Source: Apostichopus californicus
Lineage: Eukaryota; Echinodermata; Holothuroidea; Aspidochirotida; Stichopodidae
Assembly: GCA_020650975.1 (NCBI GenBank)
Contig: JAIPMN010006088.1
Span: 1 to 30,850, forward strand
Length of the DNA: 30,850 nucleotides
Direction: 5' to 3'
Shown: piece by piece, positions 21,116 to 30,850 of the stretch
How positions within the stretch are numbered: position 1 is the first letter of the stretch
Layout of the letters: each line of letters starts with the position of its first letter
Position numbers and translations under genes: made by a program
The notes under the pieces: model-generated
Seen by the model: the letters and a program-made list of their open reading frames with translations, nothing else
Database searches by the model: none
What the model was told of the DNA's origin: nothing

Positions 21116-22639
21116 TTGTGAGCAAAACTCCATCTGTTCAGGCTTCCAACGAGCACAGAGAAAATTTGTGCACAAATGAGCAAATGAAGAAGTCTACAAG
21201 TTAGTCTTACACAAAGCACAGATCGAAACATTAATTAAAAGGAGTTGCTGCAAGTTCTGTAACATGTCGTTGTTGTATGGTTTATTGCAGTGCGTGCATC
21301 TGGAGTATTATGAGTACTTTCACAAGACACTGTATTTTTGTGACATTATAGAATTTACCATTGAACTTAAATACCTATCTAGGCAAGTAGTTTACCTTGA
21401 CAATCTGACAAAACAGAAGAGATAAGTACTACATTCAACAAAAGTACTTGATACTTTCTTTCTTAATTAGTCATATAAATGTAATGACTTAACTTCTATA
21501 AACTGAATGAAATGGAATGTTTTATTCTAATCTTAAGCTACAATTCGCTTGGAGGAGATGTGCAATTTTATTACTCCTTTTACACAGCTGACATTCAGTA
21601 CACAGCAGTGTATATAAAGTAACATTATGGTTTTCGGGCCAATAGTGTCTTCAACTGGCAGATATCGTAATGGGTCCCCCTGAGACACGCCTTATAATTG
21701 AACAGTGGTTCAAAGTACAATAACACAGTTTCTTTCAGTTCAAAGTAAATTTCCTGTTTATATGTACACTCAGTAAGTGTATGTTGTAATGTCAGCAGTT
21801 ATGAGAATGTCACTCAGTCTAATGAAGTGGAATTCTTTTAACATTATCAAGTTATGTTACAACAGAGGCTCAGCAACAATTTTTCATTTTACAATTTGAA
21901 CTTCAGAGCAGCTGCCAGTAACTTTATCCAGAATTGCATTGACAAATTACTATACATTATGGTCGATTGTATATATACAAATCAAAAGATGTATAAACAG
22001 TTTTTGTACTAAAAACTGATAGTGTTTTGAGTTCATTGTAAAGAACATTACAAGACGTGAAATTAATAATTCGATGTTAATAAATTTGATCACATTTTGT
22101 GCTTGTATGCATAAGACTTTATGACGGAAACATGTAACCTCTGAGCTTCAAAACACAACATTTTCGGAATATTTTCTCACGGGAACTTAAAAATGAGAGT
22201 GACAACATCTACCTACACAGATACCAAAAGTAAAGTACCAGGATGCTGTTAAATTCAGTTTATGACATGCCCACCAACGGATAAGTAATAATTGATCATA
22301 ATGGCAATAACAGTTCTGATTTCTAAGTGAGATTCATGCAAGCCATCTACACGTATACAGTGAACTGGTCATTCCTCATCAGCATGCCAACTTGTGACAG
22401 TTCAGGTGTCACTGTATATATATTAAACATTTCACATAAATCAGTAGCACAGAACTGTTTATTTATACAGTAGGTCTTTTCACTAAACAAAATCAAATGA
22501 GTTTATACACAACAGACATTTCTTTGCAAAGTACAGTAGCTTCTCAAGCTAAAACTATGTAAAAGTGCCATGACATGTTAAATATGATATCAGTCAAATC
22601 ATGTCCGATCTACATGTTGACATCAAAGAATGCAGTCAG
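21116..22639. other. No supported gene; AT-rich unique sequence
   Basis: Only short open frames and scattered TACAGTA words are visible. Confidence 0.5.
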
Positions 22640-22990
22640 TCCCCAATGAGCGAGCTAATGAGCTCAGAGAGCAGTTTTCCTGTAGTCCCGCCCCAAAAAT
22701 TTGGTCAGACGCATGAAATTTCGCAAAACTGCTTGCAACGTACCCCTCTGGATTAAATGTTTGAATAATGCAAAAGAAGGCGTCGCTAGCCACAATGACG
22801 AGATAAGTTGAATCTCACAAAATTTATTTTCGCAATAAAACAGTTAAAATTTCTATTTTTGTCGTACTTTCGATAAATGTCCATTGAATTTGGCGCCTTT
22901 TTTCATGGCTCCAAATAGTGCCATTAAATTTGCCTTGCACTTGACTTTGTTACCCGGGCGGAAAATGCAAATTTTTGGTAAAATTGGCTA
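22640..22990. promoter_or_regulatory. Candidate promoter-like block
   Basis: A GC-box-like CCCGCCCC (22687-22694), an E2F-like TTTGGCGC (22889-22896), CCCGGGCGG (22953-22961) and an octamer ATGCAAAT (22975-22982) cluster within 300 bp in an otherwise CpG-poor region. It lies 3.3 kb upstream of the MSRB start and could serve a distal first exon of that gene or another transcript. All are short words, so chance clustering is possible. Confidence 0.25.
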
Positions 22991-23394
22991 GATAATACTA
23001 TGCTCTTTTCATTGATACCATATTCGCGATTGGAAATGCACTTGTCAACAATCAACGTATTAACTTACGGCAAAACACAGCGTTGTGTGATACAGATGTC
23101 AGGACTTTGTATAAGCTTTAGTTTGTGGAAAACGCTGATGTCAAACTATAGTGTACACACCTCATACTTCATAGTTATAATATTACTATAGCCCTGAAAT
23201 ATAGGAGCAGAAAAGTATGCACGCTCTGAATATGAAGTGTAGCCTAGGAAAAAATTACCTCACACTAACCATGGCAAAATATCACCTTTTTTCCATGGTA
23301 AACTGTGGTACGTACATTACCACAATTTGACTGGGGTATTCTGGTCCTATGGATGCAGTTTACCACTGTTTTACCATACTATTCCACAAGTTTA
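22991..23394. other. No supported gene; cluster of TGGTAAAC/TTTACCA inverted words
   Basis: TGGTAAACTG (23296-23305) faces CAGTTTACCA (23356-23365) as a perfect 10-bp inverted repeat, with extra CCATGG, TACCA and TGGTA words nearby. Confidence 0.5.
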
Positions 23395-23506
23395 ATGTTA
23401 AATCACTAGAATGTTGCTTTATTCCCTAATTGATGAGCATGCCAGCTCCTCAAGCTAGGCATAAATGTGAATTTTAACTTCCAATGTTTTATAATTTCCA
23501 CTGAAA
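23395..23506 (+). repeat. Dispersed repeat pair, copy A
   Basis: Starts ATGTTAAATCACTAGAATGT and aligns without large gaps to 25109-25220 in the same orientation, about 90 % identical by eye. The two copies are 1.7 kb apart with unrelated sequence between them. Confidence 0.9.
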
Positions 23507-23744
23507 ACCACAAATTTATAAAAACAACAACCTAAACCAATAACAATGGCTTATATCTAAGACATTTTGTACTTAACAAACATTGTACAACAATGTAATT
23601 TACATAACAAGTTGAGGCCATGGAAGCCTTGTCTTTCTGCATTAGGTGTAGCTCAGTACTTCTCAACAGGGATCCATGTGGACCACCAGAGGGGACTTGA
23701 AAAGTCTTGGGGTGAATGGAGAAGAAAGGGGGAACAGGAGGGGT

Positions 23745-23816
23745 GGAGGGGGAGGGGGAAGGGGAGGGGAGGGGGAAGGGGAAGAGGAGGGGAGGGGGAG
23801 GGGGAGGGGGGAGGAG
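23745..23816. repeat. 72-nt uninterrupted purine tract (G-rich)
   Basis: Runs of 4-6 G separated by A or GA, flanked by further G-rich sequence back to about 23728. The plus strand carries many GGGG runs with 1-3 nt spacers, which suits G-quadruplex or triplex formation. Open frames over it on both strands are low-complexity artefacts. Confidence 0.93.
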
Positions 23817-23822
23817 TGGGTA

Positions 23823-25108
23823 TGGCCTGCTTCCTAGCTAGTTGAGTGCGCATTCAGCGCTGTAACAGATATTATAATCAAGAAACATTGTAGCCTGGGA
23901 CATAACACATCGCGGCTATTTAGTTCAAAATTAACCAAGCTAAATCCTGGTATTACGAGCCTTGTTCAAAAGCATCAAGCTCAAGGTTCCCATTAATCAT
24001 TGAACTGAAAGTTCGTAGCCTTCCGTTATTATTCCATATCCTATAGATAATAACAGATAACGATGAACAATTTATGTTGTGTATTGTAGAGTGAATCGTA
24101 ACGTTCGCTGTTACAGTATACATGTGAAAGAAAGGGATTGAAAAAATGTATTGTTCGATTTTGTAGAAATATTTAGGGAGGGGAGAAATTCACCCAGGTG
24201 GGGAATCTGAGAGAAAAGGTTGGGAAGCATGGGTGTAGCTTTGAGCAGATGAATTGATAGTCTGTGATTTCTGTGAGACTCAGAAGTCCATTCTGTCGAC
24301 CACCCACTGCAGTGAGCTACAGTAACAGTGATTAAAAGGTGTAGGGGTGACAAAAGTACAGCCACGACTGACAGCTTGCAGGTCAACTTGGGCACCTAAA
24401 GCTATTTTAAGTCATGAATATTAATTACAGTAAGTGCTTTAGATAATTATATTAGAATCTATTCTTCTAAACATTTTCAGAAAAATTGGGCTAGAATTGC
24501 CTTCAAAGATGTCCCAACATAAAGTTGGTTTTTCTACCAAATTAATCTACATGTTTGTGTAATGACTAAGTATTTTTTTTCGTAGAACTGCTTAAATCAT
24601 TCCACAGACACAGCTAGCTTCGATTGGACTTTGGACAAGAAATTCGTCTGAGACCACTAGACAGCTCTTCAGAATCATCAGTGCTTATCATTGATAGCAC
24701 TTTAAAAATTTGCCCTAGATCATAAACTCAGATTTTATGAGATTACATTTATGATCGAAAATTGATAAACTATTGCATGCATAGAAATTTCATGTAACGT
24801 CGTGCATATTCTACAAGGAAGCACTTTTGGCACCGCTTGGGACTGACTGAATGTAAAGTTCTGTTAGACCCTTTATACAAGGAGTGACCTGTTTGTGATT
24901 GCGTACATCCACTGTTAAAAGTAAAGTTACACGCATTGTCTACAGTAAGGCATATGCTGCCAAGTTTAAGGGATGACAGTAGTCAGATTTTCAGTGTTTG
25001 TTATCTTACAGTCAAACAAAAGTACAAAACATGGCTTTCCGAGTTATTTTATTTTTCTGTATGCTGTTATATAGCTGTTCCAGTTTTTAAAATATTGACC
25101 TTCGAAAG
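23823..25108. other. No supported gene
   Basis: Unique AT-rich sequence. A 94-codon minus-strand frame at 24111-24395 has no recognised domain and no ATG at its upstream end. Confidence 0.5.
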
Positions 25109-25220
25109 ATGTTAAATCACTAGAATGTTGCTTTAATCCCTAATTGATGACAATGCCAGCTCCTCAAGCTAAGCCTAAATGTGAATGTTAACTTCCAATG
25201 TTTTAGAAATAACACTAAAA
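25109..25220 (+). repeat. Dispersed repeat pair, copy B
   Basis: Second copy of the 23395-23506 sequence. Both share CAATGCCAGCTCCTCAAGCT or a one-to-two base variant and the end GTTAACTTCCAATGTTTTA (copy A has TTTTAACTT). Confidence 0.9.
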
Positions 25221-26941
25221 GTCCAAAATATCTGCATTGTCATGATATGGAAAATTGTTTACTACTGAGTGAAGAGGTTTGTTTACAAGTGACAAAAACT
25301 TCCGGCTCGGATAGCAAGAAATCTGCAGGGTCATGATACGGAAAATTGATGGTGCCATGAAAGGTCAACTTGTCAGCTATCCAGTGATGGGTAGCCTTTA
25401 GCTAGTGAGAACTTCTATCTAGACTTTGGGACCACATTACTTTTGGGATTATTGTGTAAGTCAATGGGGCCTTTAATGGGCGTATGCTAACTTAAGAAGC
25501 CTAAGATGCACACGACAGAGTCCTTCTTGTAGGCCTACCTTCCAAGCAAATGACAATGAAATTAAATGTTTGTGGTAACTGCATGCATTCTTATTGAGGT
25601 TACGAAGTGATAAATTGTATTTCACTACTACTTAAAGTATGCACATGTGAGTCACCATGCAATACCAAGAATTACAATATGGAGATTAATTTACAAAATG
25701 AAAACAATATAATCTTACCAAAGAAAGAGACTACTTGTAAGTAGACATACAACAATGTACTGTGGCAGACTGCTAAAAATCTGCAATAGCAGCAATACAC
25801 TTTTATAGGCCTACATCTTTGATGGTGCCTTGTTCCATTGTAACTTTAATATTCTTCAATAAAAGCATTCACATTGTAAAAAGTTAGAAACAGCATATCG
25901 ATCATTGTTATAAAGCGACATACTTTAAATAAAACCATCTTATTGGGAGGGAGGGGGGAGAAGGTTGGATCTTTTTAGAGAGGTTATCTAGTTTTGCTTC
26001 CATGTTGACTTTTATTTTGAAAGTATATACTGTACCAGTTTCCTATACATTCATTGAAAATAGTCAGAAAGTTTACAGAGAAATATATTTTGGGTATTCT
26101 GATCCAAAATCGTTTTGCGTGTTAACCTATAGATCTTCCAAGCACCTGCATCATGCATTAACTTATACATCTTGGCATCTTGGTTGTTAAATTACTGTGA
26201 GGTACCTTTCAGTTAAAAACTGCAGCAATTTTAAAGTCTTTCAACTGAACTTCAGCTTTGTAGTCTTTAATTGCCATAAAACAATTTAATTGCCATAAAA
26301 CAATTGTCTAGAAAATGTTTTACCTCAGCATGACTTTGATTTGTCATGCTGTGTAAGCAGCGGCTAAGTACCTGTATATGGTACGTATATCTTTTTCCAC
26401 ACAATTTGAGCTTTTCTAGTGCATCAAGTGTTGCTATATATGTAAATATGAAATATATTTTGATGATAAGGTCAGGATTCCGCCAAAAACCATGTTAAGT
26501 ACTATAACAGAGGCACCCTTTGCACGAGCCATTGTTTTGGGTGTACCAAGATGGCGCGAGCAACCTTCAAATAGCTGCAAAGTGTAATGCTGCCAGCAGG
26601 TGCGATACTAACCGAAATGACTTCTATGTTTAAATTTCTGTGACTGAAGGTTAATTAAGAATAAAGCTCGCACAGCCAACACTGAAACAAGAGTATTAAT
26701 TCTGATCTCTGTAAAACACAGTTTCACCAACAACATAATAAATGTCCACCATCAAGTTTAATGAAACATATGATGACGTTCTGATAGATATGGCAATGTT
26801 CTATATAAATCCATGTTCATGTGGATGTTATCAGATAATATGTGGCTCACGTAAAGTTACAGTATGGTGCTGCACAGTAAAACGAATCAAAAGTAACAGT
26901 GTACAAGATTGAAAAACATCAGAGTGCACCATTGTTGTGCA
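25221..26941. other. No supported gene
   Basis: Contains a G run near 25947-25960, a 19-bp tandem duplication (TTTAATTGCCATAAAACAA at 26266-26284 and 26285-26303) and a YY1-like AAGATGGCGCG at 26548-26558. No coding exon is recognised. Confidence 0.5.
26548..26558 (+). promoter_or_regulatory. YY1-like motif
   Basis: AAGATGGCGCG matches the AAGATGGCGGC-type YY1 core found in many animal promoters and transposon 5' ends. It sits in a small CpG-containing patch (about 26520-26610). Confidence 0.2.
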
Positions 26942-26978
26942 GAGCCTTTTGCCACACATACAGAATGGCAAAAGGCTC
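26942..26978. repeat. Perfect 13-bp hairpin, 11-nt loop
   Basis: GAGCCTTTTGCCA (26942-26954) is the exact reverse complement of TGGCAAAAGGCTC (26966-26978). No known terminator or miRNA family is recognised. Confidence 0.85.
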
Positions 26979-27073
26979 ATTTAGATTTAAAATAAAACTT
27001 GTTTGGGCATGGTTGTCCTTTAAAAGAGCATTTGTTCTCTTAACATTGCAAAGTTATCATACGTATACATTTT

Positions 27074-27226
27074 AGATCCTCCTGCAAGCAGGAACTCGCA
27101 AAGAAGCCTCATTGGCTTATCAAGGCCGCAAGCTGACCAAAGCAAGTCTCTTAGATTCATATTTAACCATGATTATGAATTGTCATTTGTAAACAATCTG
27201 TAACTGGACGACATACTTTAATCTTG
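27074..27226 (+). repeat. Dispersed repeat, copy 2
   Basis: Same element as 13791-13946, here with TCGCAAAGAAGCC and GGCCGCAAGCTGACC variants. It lies directly beside a tRNA-like T-arm word on the minus strand (27242-27232), suggesting this copy may be the body of a tRNA-derived SINE read from the minus strand, though copy 1 lacks that head. Confidence 0.85.
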
Positions 27227-28285
27227 GGAGTGACTCGAACTCGAGACCCTATGATTGTGAAGCGAACCGCGGATGGCGGGGGAAATTACCGGATTTAGGG
27301 TCCTACGCTTCGAACTCATAAGTGATAAAAGAGGATGCAAGAGTGTTCTTGCGTTGAAACAATGGCTGACTTTTATTATACAAACTCTAACATGACAATG
27401 AAAATATACATATGAACAATAAATGGCTTAATAAACTCTTTAACCTAATCAAAACTATCCTAACTCGGGGAAAACCTATACTCAATCTATGACATACCAA
27501 TAACAGAACTTTATCTGTACCATAAATACTAAATCCACGTAATATTAATACATCGCAGCACTCGTACAATACTGTATAAAAATGTATAAAGTGTATAAAG
27601 AACAATGTAAAATGAACATAATGATATAATCTGCATTATAAATAATACAATATGTTTGCCAACAGGCGAGGAATTTTAGCACCTTCGTAATGGTCAGGGC
27701 AACCTATGCCAGCTGCAACACATTATAGGCCTTTTCACCTAAACTGTTCCTAGACAGCAGGAATTTTCACCTCCTGAACCCATAAACTCTCAAGAGACTT
27801 GTCACTCTATAGCTATCCAAAAAGGCTAAGATTAAAGGACAAGCTCTGAGACAACTCTATAGTAAACAACAGTAACAATCATGTTCAAAATACAAAATAC
27901 AAATACGCTCTTTACACCACGAGCAGTACAATACTAAAATACAGGTACAATAAAATACACTTAACTGTAAGTTACAGCACAGTATTAAAGTACGCAATAC
28001 TACACACGTGTTTCACGATACACAACACACGCTATAAACCCATAGGACCAAGGTCCAAAACACGACCTAACATGTACTTTATACAACAAAGTACAGCCTA
28101 GCCATAGGGGCAACACTTAGAACTACAATTCAATTAATTAACAATAAGGGTACGTACGGCATTTAATATATGACTTAAACTCTTACTATACTGAAGTCAA
28201 CTCGCTCGCGATAAAGAAGAAGAAGACTCTACGCTCGCGGGAAAAGAAGCTCGCGGACATCGAGACTCCATCAACGCTAGCTCGC

Positions 28286-28311
28286 TATATATATGATAGG
28301 TCCGCCATCTT
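28286..28311 (-). promoter_or_regulatory. TATA box with adjacent YY1-like motif
   Basis: Minus strand reads AAGATGGCGG, then ACCTATCA, then TATATATAGCGAG. Followed by CpG-rich sequence where a start site would be expected (about 28255-28262). Confidence 0.35.
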
Positions 28312-28604
28312 GGATACCAGTGGCTTCGAGCCAGAAGCCGAACCATCCAAAACCTGAGGCATCCTGCCTCTAAGAAGGGTGACATCTCCTCACGGACTCC
28401 AGATAGTAAAGATATATGTAAATCTGGGCTATTTACGACCCAAGATTAAATGAAATATGACAAAATATGAAAGGGATAACGAGGCGAACCCCGGAGCTCT
28501 GCAGGGACGATGCTGCCATTAAAACGACGTATACAGAACTGACAAACACGTGCAAATGCTACTAACGCTACAACACAATATATTACGTAATACATGTAAA
28601 TACT

Positions 28605-28697
28605 CAATGGGTGCATACAACAAAATTTCACTTTACTACAATTGAAAGGCACCGGCGTTAACCACTGAACTAACACTCCACTGAGCTAACACACCCA
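28605..28697 (-). repeat. tRNA-like 5' portion with duplicated A-box word
   Basis: Minus strand begins GGGTGTGTTAGCTCAGTGG, repeats as GTGTTAGTTCAGTGGTTAAC and continues GCCGGTGCC. TAGYTCAGTGG is the internal A-box pattern of tRNA genes. The start ATGGGTG pairs with CACCCAT about 80 nt later, like an acceptor stem. No proper anticodon or T-arm is present, so it is a degenerate tRNA-derived repeat, not a working tRNA gene. Confidence 0.35.
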
Positions 28698-28700
28698 TGT

Positions 28701-29938
28701 TATATTTTTTTTCTCTTGCTTGACTATTTATCAAAATTCATATCTACCTGAGGCATAACAATTCTCACGGCTTTTCATGAAAGACCATTTTATGAATCGT
28801 CGCAGTGTCATTTCCAAATCTCATATGAAAACCAACACCAGGAAACCAACGTATTGAAAATAAATAGGGAATTGTGGATATTTTTGCATCATCAGATTGT
28901 TAAAACATTGACTTTAATGTTTAGCCTAGCCTCTAGAGCCTAGAAAGTTAGAACGGGTCTGAAATTTGCAGTACATTGTGTTTCGTCCATTCTTCGGATC
29001 AATTCTCTTCTTTCCCGGTTGCATTATTCCTTTTACTTATTAGGGGTATTTAACAGCAACAAAGTTGTATGTCCTTTGACAAACACCTGAATACTGTAGT
29101 GGTTTAAAATTCCTTACTCACATCAATTTAAATTATTCATAATAAGTAAGAGATGTGAAGTGTTGCTCTCAAATATAATTTGATTTTGATAAAACATTTT
29201 TCCTGTATAATATCCCTCATAAACAAATGGAACAATCGAACCTGGGAAAATTAGAGACTTGATCTCATCCCTCTAACAGTATGAATTTCTGCCCAGGATT
29301 AATGCCAAATTGAAAAGTGTCGTCGAAAACGTACTAGGCCTACTATATAACTGTTCCTTGTCAAAGAATACCTGGTATATATCCTAACGTTGTATACTAG
29401 GCGTTGTGTGGTAAACGAACTTGAACAGGCCTAACCTATGTACACTATAAATGTAATAATAAAGGACCTCGTAGTCGTAGAACTAACTTAGGCCTACCTT
29501 CAATAAACTTAAGGGTAATTCACCTTTAGGTTGGGTTTGATTGAATGATATTTATCTCTTGCTTACTTGAAGAACAATAATTACGAACCCGCCATGTTTG
29601 CTGCACAAGTGGAATGTAAGATGAAAACGACGCAAATCGCTTGGAATATTGCAACGATGTTACTAGCACTCTCGACATAGCGCATTCTGAATGGTAGTTA
29701 GATTACGTAAGCACAGATAGCGGTTGTTGGGATTTCCCCCTTCATTACAGAGTGCGCTATGATTTCAACGTAGTACCAGCTGTGTGACCACATTCAGTTT
29801 CCAGGGAACTTCAAATTGCTAAGGTAGCAGAGGTTGAGACCCATCGCTTGCAGCGATACATTGCATTATTATACAAGCTCATGCCATACCTGCAGGCTGA
29901 AATATCATTTCTGATCCCCTCATCGTTGCTATTTATAA
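28701..29938. other. No supported gene
   Basis: A 28-codon plus-strand frame at 29594-29680 (MFAAQVECKMKTTQIAWN..) follows CCCGCC and overlaps an ATGGCGGG-type word on the opposite strand. A 14-bp inverted repeat with one mismatch lies at 29676-29689 and 29748-29761 (CATAGCGCATTCTG / CAGAGTGCGCTATG). Neither is called as a gene. Confidence 0.45.
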
Positions 29939-30000
29939 ACAGTGGCATCGCCAGCCATTTTAATCTTGGGGTGGGGGGGGGGGGCACAGCACTTATTTAG
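29939..30000 (+). repeat. Likely dispersed repeat end with G run
   Basis: AACAGTGGCATCGCCAGCCA followed by TTTTAATCTTGGGG and a long G run ending GGGGCACAGCAC. I recall similar AGTGGCGTAGCCAG..GGGGGCAC sequences as interspersed repeats in invertebrate genomes; not verified here. Confidence 0.35.
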
Positions 30001-30779
30001 GGCTACATAATGTTTATTTGTGAATGGCGTCCTAGGGGAGGGACCAAGGGGAAGGGGTAAGAAATTTTTGATTTCTTAATGATCCTTAGATGCAATCTGG
30101 TGCTATATTTGGCAACTTGTCTTGACGTAACTTTATGTTCCAGGATTTTCGGGTTTAGTCTGTCCTATATTTATGTTTTAATTGAGGCGGATCAAAGAGT
30201 TATACAAAACATGGAAATTAACCCTTTTGCTTTGATGTTTTTTAAATAATTAAGGGTCATAAGATGCAATTTGGTGGTATCTGGTGATTATTCATAATGA
30301 GAGAACAAAAGATGTTTTTCGCTTGAATAGTTGGGGCCGAAGCATACTTCAGCCCCTCCATCTCAAGAGGGTTTGGGGAAAGTTTACAACTTGAAGAAGA
30401 GTGTTGAAAATTTAAATTCATACAGGGTAGTAGTGAAGTTTAAGCACTAGCGGTTCACCCGGGCCTCTGTGACCTTGTTAGTGAGTAAACAACTGTTTAT
30501 TGTGATGGTCGATGGAAAGAAGTTTAACTGATGATCATAATACGTTTCGTCCTTTATAAAAAAAAAAGTTTTTGTTTGAGTATTTATTTTAACACTACAA
30601 CTCGCATTTGTTATTAAAATAATCCAAAATGCTTCTTTAAGGCTAACTTGATGACATCTGCTCCTCAGTACAGGTCTAAAAGGTGATGGATAATCCTTCA
30701 GTTTGTATTATAAATTCTGATAACTCAACCCTTTTAATTCCATTTAAACTGCAAAGCGCCCTTTGATGACATTCAATAT

Positions 30780-30850
30780 CAAGGGCGTAGGAACCGGTGG
30801 GGCTGGGGGGCGCCAGCCCCCCCCCAGTGAAAAATATGGTGGGGCGGAAG
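30780..30850 (+). repeat. GC-rich dispersed repeat terminus, cut by the window edge
   Basis: AAGGGCGTAGGAACCGGTGG leads into a hairpin GGGGCTGG (30799-30806) / CCAGCCCC (30813-30820) and a C run, then AGTGAAAAATATGGTGGGG. The GGCGTAGGAACCGG..CAGCCCCCC pattern is one I associate with interspersed repeats in marine invertebrates; family not named. The element continues past the right edge. Confidence 0.55.

Larger units (their letters stand above)
27228..28700 (-). mobile_element. Composite repeat, possible solo LTR or insertion in a tRNA-derived SINE
   Basis: On the minus strand the order is: tRNA-like A-box words at about 28697-28650; a CCGGGGTTCGCC word near 28494; a YY1-like AAGATGGCGG (28311-28302); a TATATATA box (28293-28286); a CpG-rich patch with repeated CGCGAGC (28260-28196); about 800 nt of AT-rich DNA; AATAAA (27377-27372); and a T-arm-like GAGTTCGAGTC (27242-27232). 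TATA box to poly(A) signal in one strand without a long reading frame resembles a long terminal repeat. No TG..CA ends or target duplication could be fixed, and a non-transposon promoter is an alternative. Confidence 0.3.

Noticed and set aside
21031-21231. Minus-strand frame with YCTVL repeats
   Set aside because: Produced by the TACAG microsatellite.
23567-23853. Gly/Arg-rich and Pro-rich frames on both strands
   Set aside because: Both are translations of the G-rich purine tract.
24111-24395. 94-codon minus-strand frame
   Set aside because: No ATG at its upstream end, no domain, no splice context.
28605-28697. Working tRNA gene
   Set aside because: A-box words and a partial acceptor stem are present, but there is no anticodon arm or T-arm of the right shape and the A-box is duplicated.

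Overview
This looks like a piece of an intron-rich, AT-rich animal nuclear genome. The one gene I can reconstruct is split over about 15 kb by GT-AG introns. The rest is non-coding DNA with minisatellites, low-complexity tracts and degraded dispersed repeats. The repeat styles (CTGAAGAAGATCC hairpin repeats, GGCGTAGGAACCGG/CAGCCCC repeats, frequent aggcctac words, long G/C runs) remind me of marine invertebrates, possibly an echinoderm. That assignment is inference only. I see no bacterial operons, CRISPR arrays or intact viruses.

Gene: a minus-strand methionine-R-sulfoxide reductase B (MSRB3-like) is assembled from six coding exons: 19270-19339, 11791-11887, 9450-9527, 6953-6981 (a 29-nt microexon), 5240-5337 and 4070-4180. 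All five introns are GT-AG and all phases agree. The product is 160 aa with the expected zinc cysteines (C73, C76, C122, C125), a resolving cysteine (C91, encoded by the microexon) and a catalytic cysteine (C145, not selenocysteine). It would reduce methionine-R-sulfoxide in proteins. No signal or targeting peptide is visible on this start, so an alternative upstream exon cannot be excluded.

Left flank (1-4069): a 50-bp minisatellite (about 503-970), AT-rich DNA with a small perfect hairpin (2161-2189), then a 1.34-kb array of a 54-bp unit (2463-3802) ending about 270 bp beyond the MSRB stop codon.

Introns (4181-19269): they hold an inverted hairpin repeat (8663-8753), a possible nested same-strand exon (8240-8371), a possible retroelement integrase remnant on the plus strand (about 9007-9228), three-copy short tandem arrays (12475-12583, 13191-13367), a dispersed repeat (13791-13946) and a consensus cAMP-response element (18491-18498).

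Right flank (19340-30850): no gene is convincingly visible. It holds a TACAG microsatellite, a candidate promoter-like block (22.64-22.99 kb), a 72-nt pure purine run, paired dispersed repeats, a perfect 13-bp hairpin (26942-26978), and a composite minus-strand repeat (27.23-28.70 kb) with tRNA-like, TATA and poly(A)-signal features. The window ends in a GC-rich repeat terminus cut by the edge. A TACAGTA/TACTGTA motif recurs unusually often, mainly right of 9.7 kb. I found no clearly new biological system. The most noteworthy items are the cysteine-carrying microexon, the 54-bp array and the hammerhead-like hairpin repeats.
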